Shown here: positions 28,281-37,648 of the stretch, piece after piece
How positions within the stretch are numbered: position 1 is the first letter of the stretch
Layout: every line of letters begins with the position of its first letter
NCBI GenBank assembly: GCA_965263285.1
Contig: CBDHHD010000016.1
Coordinates: 806,001 to 870,000, forward strand
DNA: 64,000 nt
From: JASGCP01 sp965263285
Lineage (GTDB): Bacteria; Bacteroidota; Bacteroidia; Chitinophagales; Chitinophagaceae
Direction: 5' to 3'
Program-made: the position numbers and the translations under genes
Notes under the pieces: generated by a model
What the model saw: only the letters and a program-made list of their open reading frames with translations
Databases searched by the model: none
What the model was told of the DNA's origin: nothing

Positions 28281-29582
28281 ATGAATTTCTTATATTCTAC
28301 AAGTAAAAGCTTATTTGAACAATCGCAACAATCTATACCTGGTGGTGTTAATTCACCTGTTCGCTCTTTCATTTCAGTAGGAGGAACGCCTATCTTTATT
28401 CACCATGCCAAAGGAGCCTATCTCTACGATGAAGACAACAATGCCTATATAGACCTTATTAATAGCTGGGGACCCATGATATTAGGCCATGCCCATGAAG
28501 AAATTATACAAGATGTTTCAAAACGATTATCCCATTCTTTTTCTTTTGGGACACCTACGCACTTAGAACTAGAAATGGCTTTACAAATAAAAAAAATGGT
28601 GCCTTCTATCGACCTCATACGAATGGTAAATAGTGGTACAGAAGCTTGCATGAGTGCTATTCGATTAGCACGAGGCTATACCCATAGAAATAAAATTATT
28701 AAATTTGAAGGATGCTATCACGGCCATGCCGATAGCTTCTTAGTAAATGCAGGTAGCGGATTAGCTACTTTATCTATTCAAAATGTACATGGCGTTACCA
28801 GTCATGTGGCACAAGATACACTATCAGTTCATTTTAATGATTTGCCCGCATTAGATAGAATATTACAAGATCAAGCAAATGAAATAGCAGCTGTTATTGT
28901 AGAACCCGTTGCAGGTAATATGGGGTGTATTCCACCTCAACCTGATTTCTTAAAAGGACTTAGAGAAAGATGCACCCAATATGGCATTATTCTTATTTTT
29001 GACGAAGTAATGACCGGCTTTAGAATTGCCAAAGGAGGGGCACAAGAGTATTATAAAGTGGAAGCAGATATAGTAACATTTGGGAAAGTAATAGGCGGTG
29101 GAATGCCCGTAGCTGCTTATGGAGGGAAGAAACATATCATGAATAGCATAGCACCTGTAGGCAAAGTATATCAAGCTGGTACCTTAAGTGGCAATCCCAT
29201 TGCATTACAAGCAGGCATCTCTACATTACGCATCATTGATGAAACCCCTTCTTTTTACAAAGACCTAAACAATAAAACAACTACTTTGACAAAACAAATG
29301 CAATCTCTTTTCTCCACTCATCATATACCTGTACAAATACATCAAGTAGGAAGCATGATGAGTATTTTTTTTACACCATCTCCTGTAACTAATTTTACAG
29401 AGGCAAAAACAACCAATCTAACCATCTTTAAAACATATTTTCACTATTGTCTATCACATGGCATTTACATACCCCCTTCTGCCTTAGAATCTTGGTTTAT
29501 TAGCGCTGCCATTCAAACAAAAGAGCTTACACATATTATATCTATTACCGAAACATTTCTAAAAAACAACTTATACATTTAA
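28281..29582 (+). CDS. hemL: Glutamate-1-semialdehyde 2,1-aminomutase
   Basis: 433 residues, PLP enzyme making 5-aminolevulinate for tetrapyrrole synthesis. The opening SKSLFEQSQQSIPGGVNSPV is diagnostic of HemL, with MVNSGTEACMSAIRLARGYT, IFDEVMTGFR and the Schiff-base lysine in TFGKVIGGGMP (about 266). GTLSGNPIALQAG follows. Full length. Begins 13 bp after tRNA-Leu. Immediately downstream (29634) is IS debris. Confidence 0.96.
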   Translation: MNFLYSTSKSLFEQSQQSIPGGVNSPVRSFISVGGTPIFIHHAKGAYLYDEDNNAYIDLINSWGPMILGHAHEEIIQDVSKRLSHSFSFGTPTHLELEMALQIKKMVPSIDLIRMVNSGTEACMSAIRLARGYTHRNKIIKFEGCYHGHADSFLVNAGSGLATLSIQNVHGVTSHVAQDTLSVHFNDLPALDRILQDQANEIAAVIVEPVAGNMGCIPPQPDFLKGLRERCTQYGIILIFDEVMTGFRIAKGGAQEYYKVEADIVTFGKVIGGGMPVAAYGGKKHIMNSIAPVGKVYQAGTLSGNPIALQAGISTLRIIDETPSFYKDLNNKTTTLTKQMQSLFSTHHIPVQIHQVGSMMSIFFTPSPVTNFTEAKTTNLTIFKTYFHYCLSHGIYIPPSALESWFISAAIQTKELTHIISITETFLKNNLYI

Positions 29583-29633
29583 AACATATGGAATAACGAC
29601 TTTTTTAGTGAACAATCGCAAAAATAATATATT

Positions 29634-30100
29634 TTAACCCAACTTGGTAAACGACATTACGCAAATGATTGACAGTAAAGTGTTTACGTGATTGCAACTC
29701 GTTTTTTAGGGACTACATCTTCGTCTTGTGTAATAGGGGGCAGGTTTGTATTTGGTGGCGGAATAGATGGCTTGTGCCTCTGCTATTGGTCTTGTACATT
29801 GCCGAATAATGACTGTTTTTTTATTTGCATTTTGTGCGACAGAAGTGATGATTTTTTGTGTATTCATTATTCTGACAATGTTTTTCCAATCGTGTTGGAT
29901 ACCATGTTGTTTAAGTTTATATCTAATAGTAGATACAATGGTGTGTGGTGTACGCCAATACACCTAAAAATAAATGAGCTTTGCAACTGTTATCGTGAAT
30001 ATGGTAAACAGGTCGTAAAGACAAATCTGTTTTAAGAATGCGAAAGGAAGACTCAACCTCAACCTCTCTAAAATCGTATTATAAATATCCCACATCCCTT
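29634..30100 (-). mobile_element. 3' fragment of the IS4/IS1634-like element
   Basis: Begins TTAACCCAACTTGG and follows the left 440 bp of the 2231 element closely. It encodes the C-terminal part of the transposase (STIRYKLKQHGIQHDWKNIV) with small insertions (a duplicated AACCTC and an extra GGTGT). It is truncated at 30100 exactly where the IS256 element starts. Confidence 0.85.
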
Positions 30101-30137
30101 GAGACCATAAAAAAGATTGTGTAAATAGTTTTTATAT

Positions 30138-30249
30138 AACTGATTATTGGAAATCTTATCAAGAAATTATTTCTAAGGCGAGGCACTATCAATTTAAAAA
30201 AGAGATATTTACAGTAGAGGGGTACAATGGGAGTATAAAAAAGATTGTG
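30138..30249 (+). pseudogene. IS1-family transposase C-terminal fragment
   Basis: Between two IS256-type termini a frame reads YITDYWKSYQEIISKARHYQ then FKKEIFTVEGYNGSI. This matches the IS1 InsB region ending in the conserved VEGYNSRIRHY, broken after GYN by the inner IS256 terminus. About 35 residues survive. Confidence 0.65.
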
Positions 30250-30256
30250 TAAATAG

Positions 30257-30322
30257 AAATACTATTTTTGGGTTCACTTTGGTAGGGCTCCGCCCTCCCT
30301 TCGTTCCCCAAAAATAGTATTT
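30257..30322. promoter_or_regulatory. Long hairpin upstream of IS256 transposase
   Basis: AAATACTATTTTTGGG (30257-30272) pairs perfectly with 30307-30322. The loop contains a second stem AGGGC/GCCCT. It sits 45 bp before the transposase ATG, the same relative place as the IS481 hairpin. A role in blocking read-through expression is inferred. Confidence 0.7.
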
Positions 30323-30367
30323 CATTATTTTTTTTCCCTATTTTATTTACTTAAAAATTTACATATT

Positions 30368-31603
30368 ATGCGAACAGAAAACAACAGCACAGAATCATCG
30401 AAAATTTCAAATGATTTCTTTAAAGATTGCAAAACATTATCAGATTTTGATAAGTTATTTGCTAACTTATTTAAACAAGGAGTTGAAGCTCTTTTACAGG
30501 GCGAACTAGATTACCATCTAGGATATAATAAAAATAAAAAACGACAAATAGAACAAAAAAATAGTCGTAATGGTTATTATGACAAAACGGTTAAAACAGA
30601 AAATTTAGGCAATATACTTTTATCTATTCCCAGAGATAGAAATGCATCTTTTGAACCTCAAATTATTCCAAAAGGGCAACGCATGTCTAACCGTATTGAA
30701 GATCTTGTGGTATCCATGTATGGCAAGGGACTTACAACAAGTGATATTAGCGAGTTAATAAAAGATTCTTATGGGGTAGAATTGAGTGGAACAACCATAT
30801 CAAATATTACAAATAGAGTATTAGAAAGTATAAAAGAATGGCAAAATAGACCGCTAGACCCTATTTATATGGTTTTTTGGATGGATGGCATTAGATTAAG
30901 AATTCGTCAAGATGGACAATATAGTCATCAGTGCGCCTATATTATTATTGGCTTAAAAACAGACGGAACAAAAGAAGTATTAGGAATTTGGATAAGCGAA
31001 ACCGAATCAGCCAGCTTTTGGCTAAAGGTGCTTACAGACCTAAAAGCAAGAGGTGTACAAGATGTATGCATAAGTTGCTCTGATAACTTAACTGGCCTTA
31101 CAGAAGCTATACAAACAGTATTCCCTAAGGTTTTAACTCAACTTTGTATTGTACATCAAATTAGAAATTCTTGCAAACATGTATCCTATAAAGACAGAAA
31201 AGAATTTTGTAAGGAGCTTAAAAATATATATGGCGCTGTGAATAAAGACATGGCGGCACAAGCATTGGATAATTTTGAAAAAAAATGGAACCTAAAATAT
31301 GAATACGCTATTAAATCATGGAAAGAAAATTGGGAGCATTTAACAAGATATTTCAATTTGCCTTTAGAAATTAGAAAAGTTATTTATACAACAAATACGA
31401 TAGAAAATATGAACAGAGGTATCCGAAAATATACAAAAACAAAAATACAATTTGTAGATAAACAATCAGCTACAAAGGCTATTTTTTTAGCTATTCAAAA
31501 TATAGAAAAAAGCTGGCAAAAACCAATTCAAAATTGGGGTTATATTTTACACCAATTTATTATTATCTTTGCCGAAAGATTGACAAAGTTCTTAGACAAT
31601 TAA
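30368..31603 (+). CDS. IS256-family transposase
   Basis: 411 residues, ordinary family length. DDE residues lie in FWMDGIRLRI, ISCSDNLTGLTEA and TNTIENMNRGIRK. The conserved CIVHQIRNS (C-x-x-H) motif is present. The frame is intact, so the enzyme is probably functional. The stop lies 32 bp inside the right terminus. Confidence 0.93.
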   Translation: MRTENNSTESSKISNDFFKDCKTLSDFDKLFANLFKQGVEALLQGELDYHLGYNKNKKRQIEQKNSRNGYYDKTVKTENLGNILLSIPRDRNASFEPQIIPKGQRMSNRIEDLVVSMYGKGLTTSDISELIKDSYGVELSGTTISNITNRVLESIKEWQNRPLDPIYMVFWMDGIRLRIRQDGQYSHQCAYIIIGLKTDGTKEVLGIWISETESASFWLKVLTDLKARGVQDVCISCSDNLTGLTEAIQTVFPKVLTQLCIVHQIRNSCKHVSYKDRKEFCKELKNIYGAVNKDMAAQALDNFEKKWNLKYEYAIKSWKENWEHLTRYFNLPLEIRKVIYTTNTIENMNRGIRKYTKTKIQFVDKQSATKAIFLAIQNIEKSWQKPIQNWGYILHQFIIIFAERLTKFLDN

Positions 31604-31635
31604 AAACCAACTTACACAATCTTTTTTATGGTCTC

Positions 31636-31985
31636 GGTACAATAGTAGGTTAAGACATTTTCTTGTCTGACTAAGACGCAAGTCAAAATGTTATTAAAAA
31701 AGTATATAAATATTAGGATTATGATTAGTATTTTTAATAAAAAAACAAACAACAAATTATCTATATTTAGTTAGCAATGTTAAAAAAAGATTTAACCAAA
31801 AATAAAAATAATTTTTCAAACACAACTTAATTTTTACCTTTGCAAAAGTGTTGTACATAAATCTTGAATTTAGTTTATGCTTGTCCTCTAATAAGCTTTA
31901 TTTATAACTTGAGTCTTGTGTATTTTTATAAAGTTTCTCAAACTAAATTAGGTTATGCTAAAAAATTAAAATACTATATTTTATG
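31636..31985. other. Intergenic spacer between IS256 and IS66
   Basis: No gene is recognised. It holds a -7-like box TACCTTTG near 31835 with nothing obvious to drive. It also has a stretch TAAATCTTGAATTTAG that resembles the presumed IS30 terminus near 36095, and a decayed GGCATAAC-type end (CTCAAACTAAATTAGGTTATGC) near 31938-31959. Confidence 0.45.
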
Positions 31986-33596
31986 GTAACTATTTAGGTG
32001 CTATATTAATATTTTATTTATTTTTGCATGATTACTTATTTATAGAAATACAAATTGGACACAACAAATGTTGACTTTTTGGTTAAGGAGCTGAGTGAGT
32101 TAAAGCTATTATTTTCTACACTTGAAAATAAATATAAAGTACTTGAAAATAAACATAAAGTACTTGAAAATAAACACATTCTTCTTACGAAAGAACATGA
32201 TTTAGTTTTAAATGAGAATAACAAACTTCGTGAGGAGATAAAACAATTAAAAAGTAAATTAAATACAAATAGTAGAAATAGCCATAAGCCACCCTCTATG
32301 GATAGTTTTAATAAAATCATAAAAAGATCAAATAGTGTGAATGAATTAGATAAGAAACTACAAGGCGGTCAAATTGGTCATAAGGACAAGAGTTTAGAAT
32401 TTAGTTCTATTCTTGATTATCAGGAGTTCATTTTGCCTGAGATTTATTCTTGTTGTGGGAAAAGTTTATTAGGAGAGGAAGTTATTGAATATAGGGAAAG
32501 GCGCCAAGTATATGATTTGCCTAAAGAAATAAAATTGGAAGTGTATGAGTATAGAACAGGTAAAGTAAAATGTCAGTGTGGCAATCAAGAATGGGGCAAA
32601 TATCCAACTGGTGTTGAATCACAATTACAATATGGTATGTCTATTCGTGCATTAATAACCTCATTAAGTGTAAAACATAGAATGCCATTAAAGCAAATCA
32701 AAAGTCTGTTAGGAGATTTATTTTTTTGTGATATTAATGAGAGCACGATTATTAAAGCTACCAAAGAGTGTTATAGTAATATACAAAAAAGTTTAGAAGT
32801 TATTAAAGAGAAAACAATAACCTCATCCGTGGTACATGCGGATGAAACATCTATAAGAGTAAATAAAACAAATGCTTGGGTTCATGTGGTGAGTAACGAG
32901 AAATTCACATATATGTTTGCTCACAAAAAGCGAGGCAAGGAAGCCATAGAAAGTGATCAATCCATTCTTAAAGAAATTACAGGTTTTTTAATGCATGATT
33001 GTTGGGTTAGTTATTTTGATTTATCAAATTGTAAGCATGTTATTTGTAATGCACATATACTTAGAGAATTAGAAAAAGCAAAAGAAGATAATAGTTTGTG
33101 GGCAGTAGAGATGCAAAATTTATTAATGAACTTATACAAAAAGACAGAAAAAGGGACAAGTATATTATCTAAGACTGAAGCTAAAGAATGGGGAGAGCAA
33201 TACGACTTAATATGCCAAAGAAGAGAGATAGAAGAGCCTATAGCTGTAAAATCTCCGAATTGTCGCGGACGACCTAAAAAAACTAAATCCCGAAATTTAT
33301 TAGAAAGAATGCAAAGGCACAAAGAAAGTATTTTACTCTTTGTGTCAGTAAAAGTCGTGCCCTTTACTAATAATCAAGCTGAGAGGGATTTGCGAAAAAT
33401 TAAAGTTAAGCAAAAAATATCTACTTCTTTTAGGAGTCAATTAGGGGCTGATATTTATTTAGCTATAGAAAGTTTTTTGTCAACTTTGCAAAAGCATGGT
33501 ATTAATTGTTATGAAGAACTAAAAAAGGTATTTAGTCAAAAAGAGTATTGTTGGACTTGTTAATATCTCTTCATAACTTAGCACCTAAATAGTTAC
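31986..33596 (+). mobile_element. IS66-family insertion sequence, intact
   Basis: 1611 bp with inverted termini GTAACTATTTAGGTGCTA and TAGCACCTAAATAGTTAC. Single transposase gene, no TnpA/TnpB accessory genes. No 8-bp direct repeat at the flanks; instead the flanks form a short inverted match (TATTTTATG / CATAAAATA). A nearly identical copy in reverse orientation is at 47429-49020, and end fragments are at 35281, 37393 and 50094. Confidence 0.9.
32055..33563 (+). CDS. IS66-family transposase
   Basis: 502 residues from a TTG start at 32055. An N-terminal leucine-rich coiled coil (LKLLFSTLENKYKVLENKHK, with an in-frame repeat of KVLENKH) is followed by a zinc-binding C-x-C pattern (SCCGKSLL, VKCQCGNQEW). 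The DDE core has VVHADETSIRV, the HDCWVSYFD/CNAHILREL block and TNNQAERDLRKIKVKQKIS. Full length and intact. Confidence 0.92.
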   Translation: MDTTNVDFLVKELSELKLLFSTLENKYKVLENKHKVLENKHILLTKEHDLVLNENNKLREEIKQLKSKLNTNSRNSHKPPSMDSFNKIIKRSNSVNELDKKLQGGQIGHKDKSLEFSSILDYQEFILPEIYSCCGKSLLGEEVIEYRERRQVYDLPKEIKLEVYEYRTGKVKCQCGNQEWGKYPTGVESQLQYGMSIRALITSLSVKHRMPLKQIKSLLGDLFFCDINESTIIKATKECYSNIQKSLEVIKEKTITSSVVHADETSIRVNKTNAWVHVVSNEKFTYMFAHKKRGKEAIESDQSILKEITGFLMHDCWVSYFDLSNCKHVICNAHILRELEKAKEDNSLWAVEMQNLLMNLYKKTEKGTSILSKTEAKEWGEQYDLICQRREIEEPIAVKSPNCRGRPKKTKSRNLLERMQRHKESILLFVSVKVVPFTNNQAERDLRKIKVKQKISTSFRSQLGADIYLAIESFLSTLQKHGINCYEELKKVFSQKEYCWTC

Positions 33597-33689
33597 ATAA
33601 AATAAAATATTGAAAATCTAAATTCAACATAATATCATAACAAAAGAATATTTTATTGTCGAACAATTTATTTAATAATATAAAATTTT

Positions 33690-34952
33690 ATGCAAAGAAC
33701 ATTTAAGATAGTTTCATGGGCAATTACAGCAACGGTATATGAAGTTAATTGGCGACAATATACAAAAGAAGGTACTTTAAAAGCATTGGCTGTTCATTTG
33801 CCTCGTTTAAAGAAAATGGGAGTGGGCATTTTATGGATGATGCCTATTACTCCTATTAGTAAAGAAAAACGACAAGGTACATTAGGTAGTTATTATGCAT
33901 GTAGTAGCTATACTGAAATAAATCCAGAATTAGGGACAATGGATGATTTTGTTGATTTCGTAAAGAAAGTGCATGCGCTAGATATGAAAATCATTATTGA
34001 TTTTGTAGCTAATCACACGGGATGGGATCATGAATGGACAAAGACAAATTCTGAATGGTATAAAAAAGATGAACAGAATGTTTTTTATGAAGCAAATGGA
34101 TGGCAAGATGTGATTGATTTGGATTATACCAATCAGGCATTAAGAAATGCAGTAACAAATGCGATGTTGTTTTGGGTACAACATGCTGATATAGATGGAT
34201 TTCGTTGTGATATGGCTCATTTGGTGCCTCTGGATTTTTGGAGGGAATCAAGAATAAAACTTGATAAAGTAAAACCGCTTTTTTGGCTTGCAGAAACAGA
34301 CGATTTTTTATACTATGAAGTTTTTGATGTGTCGTATGCTTGGCAATGGATGCATGCATTAGACAAGGCTATACAAAAAAGCGAATGTTGGAAAGAAGTG
34401 AAAGATATTATGTTGTATTATACTACGCTTGATTTGTCGGTAAGAAAACTATTCTTTTTAAGCAATCATGATGAAAATAGTTGGAATGGCACTGAATTTG
34501 AAAAATATGGGTCTTGCGTCTCTCCTCTTACCGTTTTGTGTTTTACTTGGTTAACAATGCCTCTTATTTATAGCGGACAAGAATATGCGCAGAAAAAGAG
34601 ATTAGCATTTTTTGAAAAAGATTATATTGAAAAAGAGGAAGATAAAAATATATCTTCTTTCTATCAAAGGTTGTCTCAATTGCATGCTACTGATTTGTTT
34701 GCATTAGGTGCAGTTGAATGGATTCCCACTTTACATGAATATATATTTTGTTTTTTAAGAAAATATAAAGATGAATTAGCCTTTGTGTGTATTAATATGT
34801 CAAGTAACGATAAAATAAAAATTCATGTTACTCATGAACTATTAAAAGGAAATTTTAAAAGCTTTACCTCAAATCTTTTGTTCTATTTTAATGGAGTAGA
34901 GCAGTTTGAACTACTACCATACCAATATATTATATATACAAAAGTATTGTAA
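33690..34952 (+). CDS. GH13 alpha-amylase family protein
   Basis: 420 residues, no signal peptide, so cytoplasmic. The (beta/alpha)8 barrel motifs are present: IIIDFVANHTGWDHEW (region I), DGFRCDMAHLVP with the catalytic nucleophile Asp (about 172), FWLAETDD with the acid/base Glu (about 201), and FLSNHDEN with the transition-state Asp (about 260). Acts on alpha-glucans or maltose/trehalose-type sugars; exact substrate unclear. A single gene between an IS66 and a MITE. Confidence 0.88.
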   Translation: MQRTFKIVSWAITATVYEVNWRQYTKEGTLKALAVHLPRLKKMGVGILWMMPITPISKEKRQGTLGSYYACSSYTEINPELGTMDDFVDFVKKVHALDMKIIIDFVANHTGWDHEWTKTNSEWYKKDEQNVFYEANGWQDVIDLDYTNQALRNAVTNAMLFWVQHADIDGFRCDMAHLVPLDFWRESRIKLDKVKPLFWLAETDDFLYYEVFDVSYAWQWMHALDKAIQKSECWKEVKDIMLYYTTLDLSVRKLFFLSNHDENSWNGTEFEKYGSCVSPLTVLCFTWLTMPLIYSGQEYAQKKRLAFFEKDYIEKEEDKNISSFYQRLSQLHATDLFALGAVEWIPTLHEYIFCFLRKYKDELAFVCINMSSNDKIKIHVTHELLKGNFKSFTSNLLFYFNGVEQFELLPYQYIIYTKVL

Positions 34953-34987
34953 TGTGATACATGATAAGTGTTTAGGGGATATTCTTT

Positions 34988-35280
34988 GGCTACATCTTTT
35001 TTTGAGGTGCTGGAAGCATGGATTATTAAATAAATATAAACATGGAAATAATAGGAAATATCTGATGAGGACTGCCCTCACCGCCTCCCCTTCATTCTCG
35101 TTAGCGTAGTGAGCCGTAGTTTTGTAGCTCTTTATCTGCAGGCTTGATTTTTTCTTTGTTTCTTTCTTTTGTATCAAGATAAAAGAAAGAAAAGGATATA
35201 AAAAATAAATGATGAACCTATACCTGAGTCATTACAAAAAACACAAATACCCCCCCAGCACATCAAAAAAAGATTTAGCC
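34988..35280. repeat. ISL3-end MITE, internally deleted
   Basis: 293 bp from GGCTACATCTTTTTTTGAGG to GATTTAGCC. Most of one palindrome arm and the central ATGATGAGC hairpin are deleted (join near CTGCCCTCA/CCGCCTCCCC). It is inserted into a third IS66 copy, whose 3' end follows directly. Confidence 0.88.
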
Positions 35281-35404
35281 TTTTTTGTCAACTTTGCAAA
35301 AGCATGGTATTAATTGTTATGAAGAACTAAAAAAGGTATTTAGTCAAAAAGAGTATTGTTGGACTTGTTAATATCTCTTCATAACTTAGCACCTAAATAG
35401 TTAC
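35281..35404 (+). mobile_element. IS66 3'-end fragment
   Basis: Nearly identical to 33473-33596 (last 90 bp of transposase coding plus terminus GCACCTAAATAGTTAC). Confidence 0.92.
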
Positions 35405-35488
35405 AAAAAATTAATGCTATTTTTCTGTAAAGTCAATGCTACAAAGGTATTTCTAAGATTTTATTATTAAATTTTGCAGGAAGATCCG
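35405..35488. mobile_element. End fragment of the 50154-type IS1634 element
   Basis: Reads in reverse the same end as 50154-50236: TTCTGTAAAGTCAATGCTAC...CAGGAAGATCCG. About 84 bp, joined to IS66 on one side and IS481 on the other. Confidence 0.75.
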
Positions 35489-35654
35489 CTTTAAGAAAAG
35501 AACTAAATGTAAAAACACCTTTTGAAGCGCTAGAAAAGTAGTACCAACTAAAGCCTGAAATATTTTTACAAACTCCTTCAGAATTTAAAAATAAACTCCT
35601 AAATTCGCATGTAGAAACAGTCAATTTTCATCAACAACGTTGTGAAACATGACA
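35489..35654 (+). mobile_element. IS481 3' fragment
   Basis: Matches the last 55 codons and terminus of the IS481 copies (ends ACGTTGTGAAACATGACA). Contains a TAG in place of a Trp codon. Confidence 0.9.
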
Positions 35655-36013
35655 GTTATATACATATTGGTATATCGTTTCATGGCTAATGTGAATCTCT
35701 CCTTCCATCTTACTTCTATGACTAATTTGATCAGGAGACCATTTTTGAGTGAGCTTTTCATCTACATATAATTTACAATTACCTTGTATATAAAATTTGT
35801 TACCACAATTACTTTTACGCTTAGTAGCTCTATGATGAGCTTGTTTAGAGTGATACAAAGATATTTTTTGAAGCATTTCTTTTCAATTCTCTATAAATAG
35901 TGCTTCTATCTACTTTGAGTTTAATAGTAATATCTAACTTTGTATATCCCTCATTTAATAGCGTTTCTAATACAATTCTTTGTTCGTAATTTATTTGTTT
36001 ATATTTTCGCATA
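35655..36013 (-). pseudogene. IS30-family transposase, N-terminal remnant
   Basis: From the ATG at 36011-36013 the frame reads MRKYKQINYEQRIVLETLLN then KLKVDRSTIYRELKRN, an IS30-type helix-turn-helix start. It shifts frame near 35885 and continues as SPDQISHRSKMEGEIHISHE then TIYQYVY, another IS30 signature. The rest is missing, cut by the IS481 terminus at 35654. A terminus-like sequence (GTTGCACTTAAATCTTGAAC) lies upstream at about 36092. Confidence 0.75.
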
Positions 36014-36143
36014 ACAACAACAATTTAAAAATTCTGTAGAAGGTGGCATTTATTTTTAAATGCTATTTTTCAAAGAAATAATTTTATAATTTTGTTGCAC
36101 TTAAATCTTGAACTTAGGACCAAATACTTTTATATTCCTTTTT

Positions 36144-36710
36144 TTATTTAGAAGCGTAAAAATCTAAGATATTTTTTTCTAATTCTTGCATGGTATTTAC
36201 ACACATAGAGTGATTCCAATTTTTAAATATACCTTCTTTATTCATGCTATCAAAGAAATCAAATAAAGGTTTATAAAAACCATCCATATTAAATATCCAT
36301 ATTGGTTTAGAATGTATTTTTACACAATACCAAGTAATAATTTCTAGAAATTCTTCCATTGTACCAATTCCTCCTGGTAAAGCAATATAGGCATCTGCCA
36401 AATCGCTCATTATTTGTTTTCGTTGGTGCATGGTATCTACTAAAATTAAATTATCACCTTTTAAACGAGGGTTTGTAGATTCAAGCTCATTATTCTTTGT
36501 AAAAATACGAGGATAAACGCCTGTTACTTCTCCTCCATTGTCTAAAACCGTATCAGAAATAACTTGCATAAGTCCACTATGGCTACCACCATATACTAAG
36601 CCTATTTTATTGTTAGCCATAAAGGTAGCTAATTGTTTAGTTTGCTCTACATGAGAAGGAATTAATGCTTTAGGAGAACTACAACAATAAACCGTTATTT
36701 TTTTATTCAT
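36144..36710 (-). CDS. LOG-family (TIGR00730) protein
   Basis: 188 residues, Rossmann-like fold. Carries the signature PGGIGTMEEFLEIITW (about 111) and GLVYGGSHSGLMQVIS (about 38). Family members are cytokinin riboside 5'-monophosphate phosphoribohydrolases or general nucleoside-monophosphate hydrolases. Stand-alone gene between IS debris and a MITE; physiological substrate unknown. Confidence 0.9.
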   Translation of the reverse strand: MNKKITVYCCSSPKALIPSHVEQTKQLATFMANNKIGLVYGGSHSGLMQVISDTVLDNGGEVTGVYPRIFTKNNELESTNPRLKGDNLILVDTMHQRKQIMSDLADAYIALPGGIGTMEEFLEIITWYCVKIHSKPIWIFNMDGFYKPLFDFFDSMNKEGIFKNWNHSMCVNTMQELEKNILDFYASK

Positions 36711-36784
36711 TTTAATTATTTTTTTTATTAAAATAAAAAAGAATTATAATAAATAATAAAATTAATATAAATTATGAAATTATA

Positions 36785-37265
36785 AACTAAATCTTTTTTT
36801 GTAACTACTCAGGCATAGGCTAATAATTTATTTTTTATATCTTTTTCTTTCTTTTGTCTTGATACAAAAGAAAGAAACAAAGAAAAAATCAAGCCTGCAG
36901 ATAAAGAGCTACAAAACTACGGCTCGCTACGCTAGCGAGAATGAAGGGGAGGCGGTTAGGTATGAATCGTTATGATGAGCTTATCCATAATTATCTTTTA
37001 TGTAAATACTTTATGCTCATCATAACGATTCATATATAAAAACTTCCGCCTCCATATTCTCGCTGGTCGCTTCGCGTTTTGTAACGCTCACCTCGTCAGA
37101 TTCCGATTCATATATACTTCCGCCTCCATATTCTCGCTGGTCGCTTTCACCTCGTTTTGTACGCTCTTTATCTGAGGGCAGTCATCATCAGATACTCCCT
37201 ATTATTTCCATGTTTATATTTATTTAATAATCCATGCTTCCAGCACCTCAAAAAAAGATGTAGCC
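36785..37265. repeat. Hybrid-ended MITE that truncates a gene
   Basis: The right end is a normal ISL3-type terminus (GATGTAGCC at 37265). The left end starts like one (CTAAATCTTTTTTTG) but switches at once to the IS66-type terminus GTAACTACTCAGG. The core has an internal duplication of the GAGGTGAGCG/GGCGGAAG arm (near 37070-37160). Its right edge falls inside codon 15 of a minus-strand gene. Confidence 0.8.
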
Positions 37266-37309
37266 ATACTATCTAATTCTGATGCAATTTGTTCTAATGT
37301 AACTTTCAT
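37266..37309 (-). pseudogene. Gene start truncated by MITE
   Basis: ATG at 37307-37309 followed by 13 more codons (KVTLEQIASELDS), then the MITE terminus. AT-rich upstream sequence is consistent with a promoter. The remnant is too short to name; the rest of the gene is not visible beyond the MITE. Confidence 0.45.
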
Positions 37310-37392
37310 AATTTATTGATTTAAGGGTTATAAAATATTTGCAAATTATCTAATTTTTTAAAAGCCCTTTTACACACTTTTATGAACACTAC

Positions 37393-37648
37393 CATATCTT
37401 TCATAACTTAGCACCTAAATAGTTACAAACCATCGTTTTCTGTAATAGTGCCTATAATGCCTAATGAGATTTTTTTCGCTTTCTTAAGCTCTTTATTATA
37501 CTTGCTTGTAACACCATATAAATAATATTTCCCATTTATTTTTTCAATTCTGTCCCTTTAGTTCGATGCTTGGTAGCCCATTTTGGATGTGAAGATTTTG
37601 TATTCGTTTTATATTACTTATTTAGGTAACACAAAAATAAACAATTTA
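37393..37648 (-). mobile_element. IS66 end fragment plus another transposase fragment
   Basis: 37393-37426 is an IS66 terminus (CATAACTTAGCACCTAAATA, then GTTAC). On the minus strand from about 37560 to 37429 a frame reads RIEKINGKYYLYGVTSKYNK then KISLGIIGTITENDG, like the N-terminal region of IS4/IS1634-type transposases. Neither can be functional. The remainder to 37648 is AT-rich with no gene. Confidence 0.55.

Larger units (their letters stand above)
30101..31635 (+). mobile_element. IS256-family insertion sequence
   Basis: Terminal inverted repeats begin GAGACCATAAAAAAGATTGT and continue GTAA (30101 and, reversed, 31635), 24 bp perfect. No matching 8-9 bp duplication is present at the two flanks. 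A second, imperfect left terminus (GAGTATAAAAAAGATTGTG) occurs at 30231, so an older left end may lie inside the present one. A fragment of an IS1-type transposase is trapped between the two. Similar termini are seen as debris at 5866 and 63415. Confidence 0.88.

Noticed and set aside
30093..31643. Target duplication for IS256
   Set aside because: Left CATCCCTT and right GGTACAAT are unrelated, so no TSD can be claimed.
31978..33604. Target duplication for the intact IS66
   Set aside because: The 8-bp flanks ATTTTATG and ATAAAATA are not direct repeats; they look complementary instead. No duplication is claimed for either IS66 copy.
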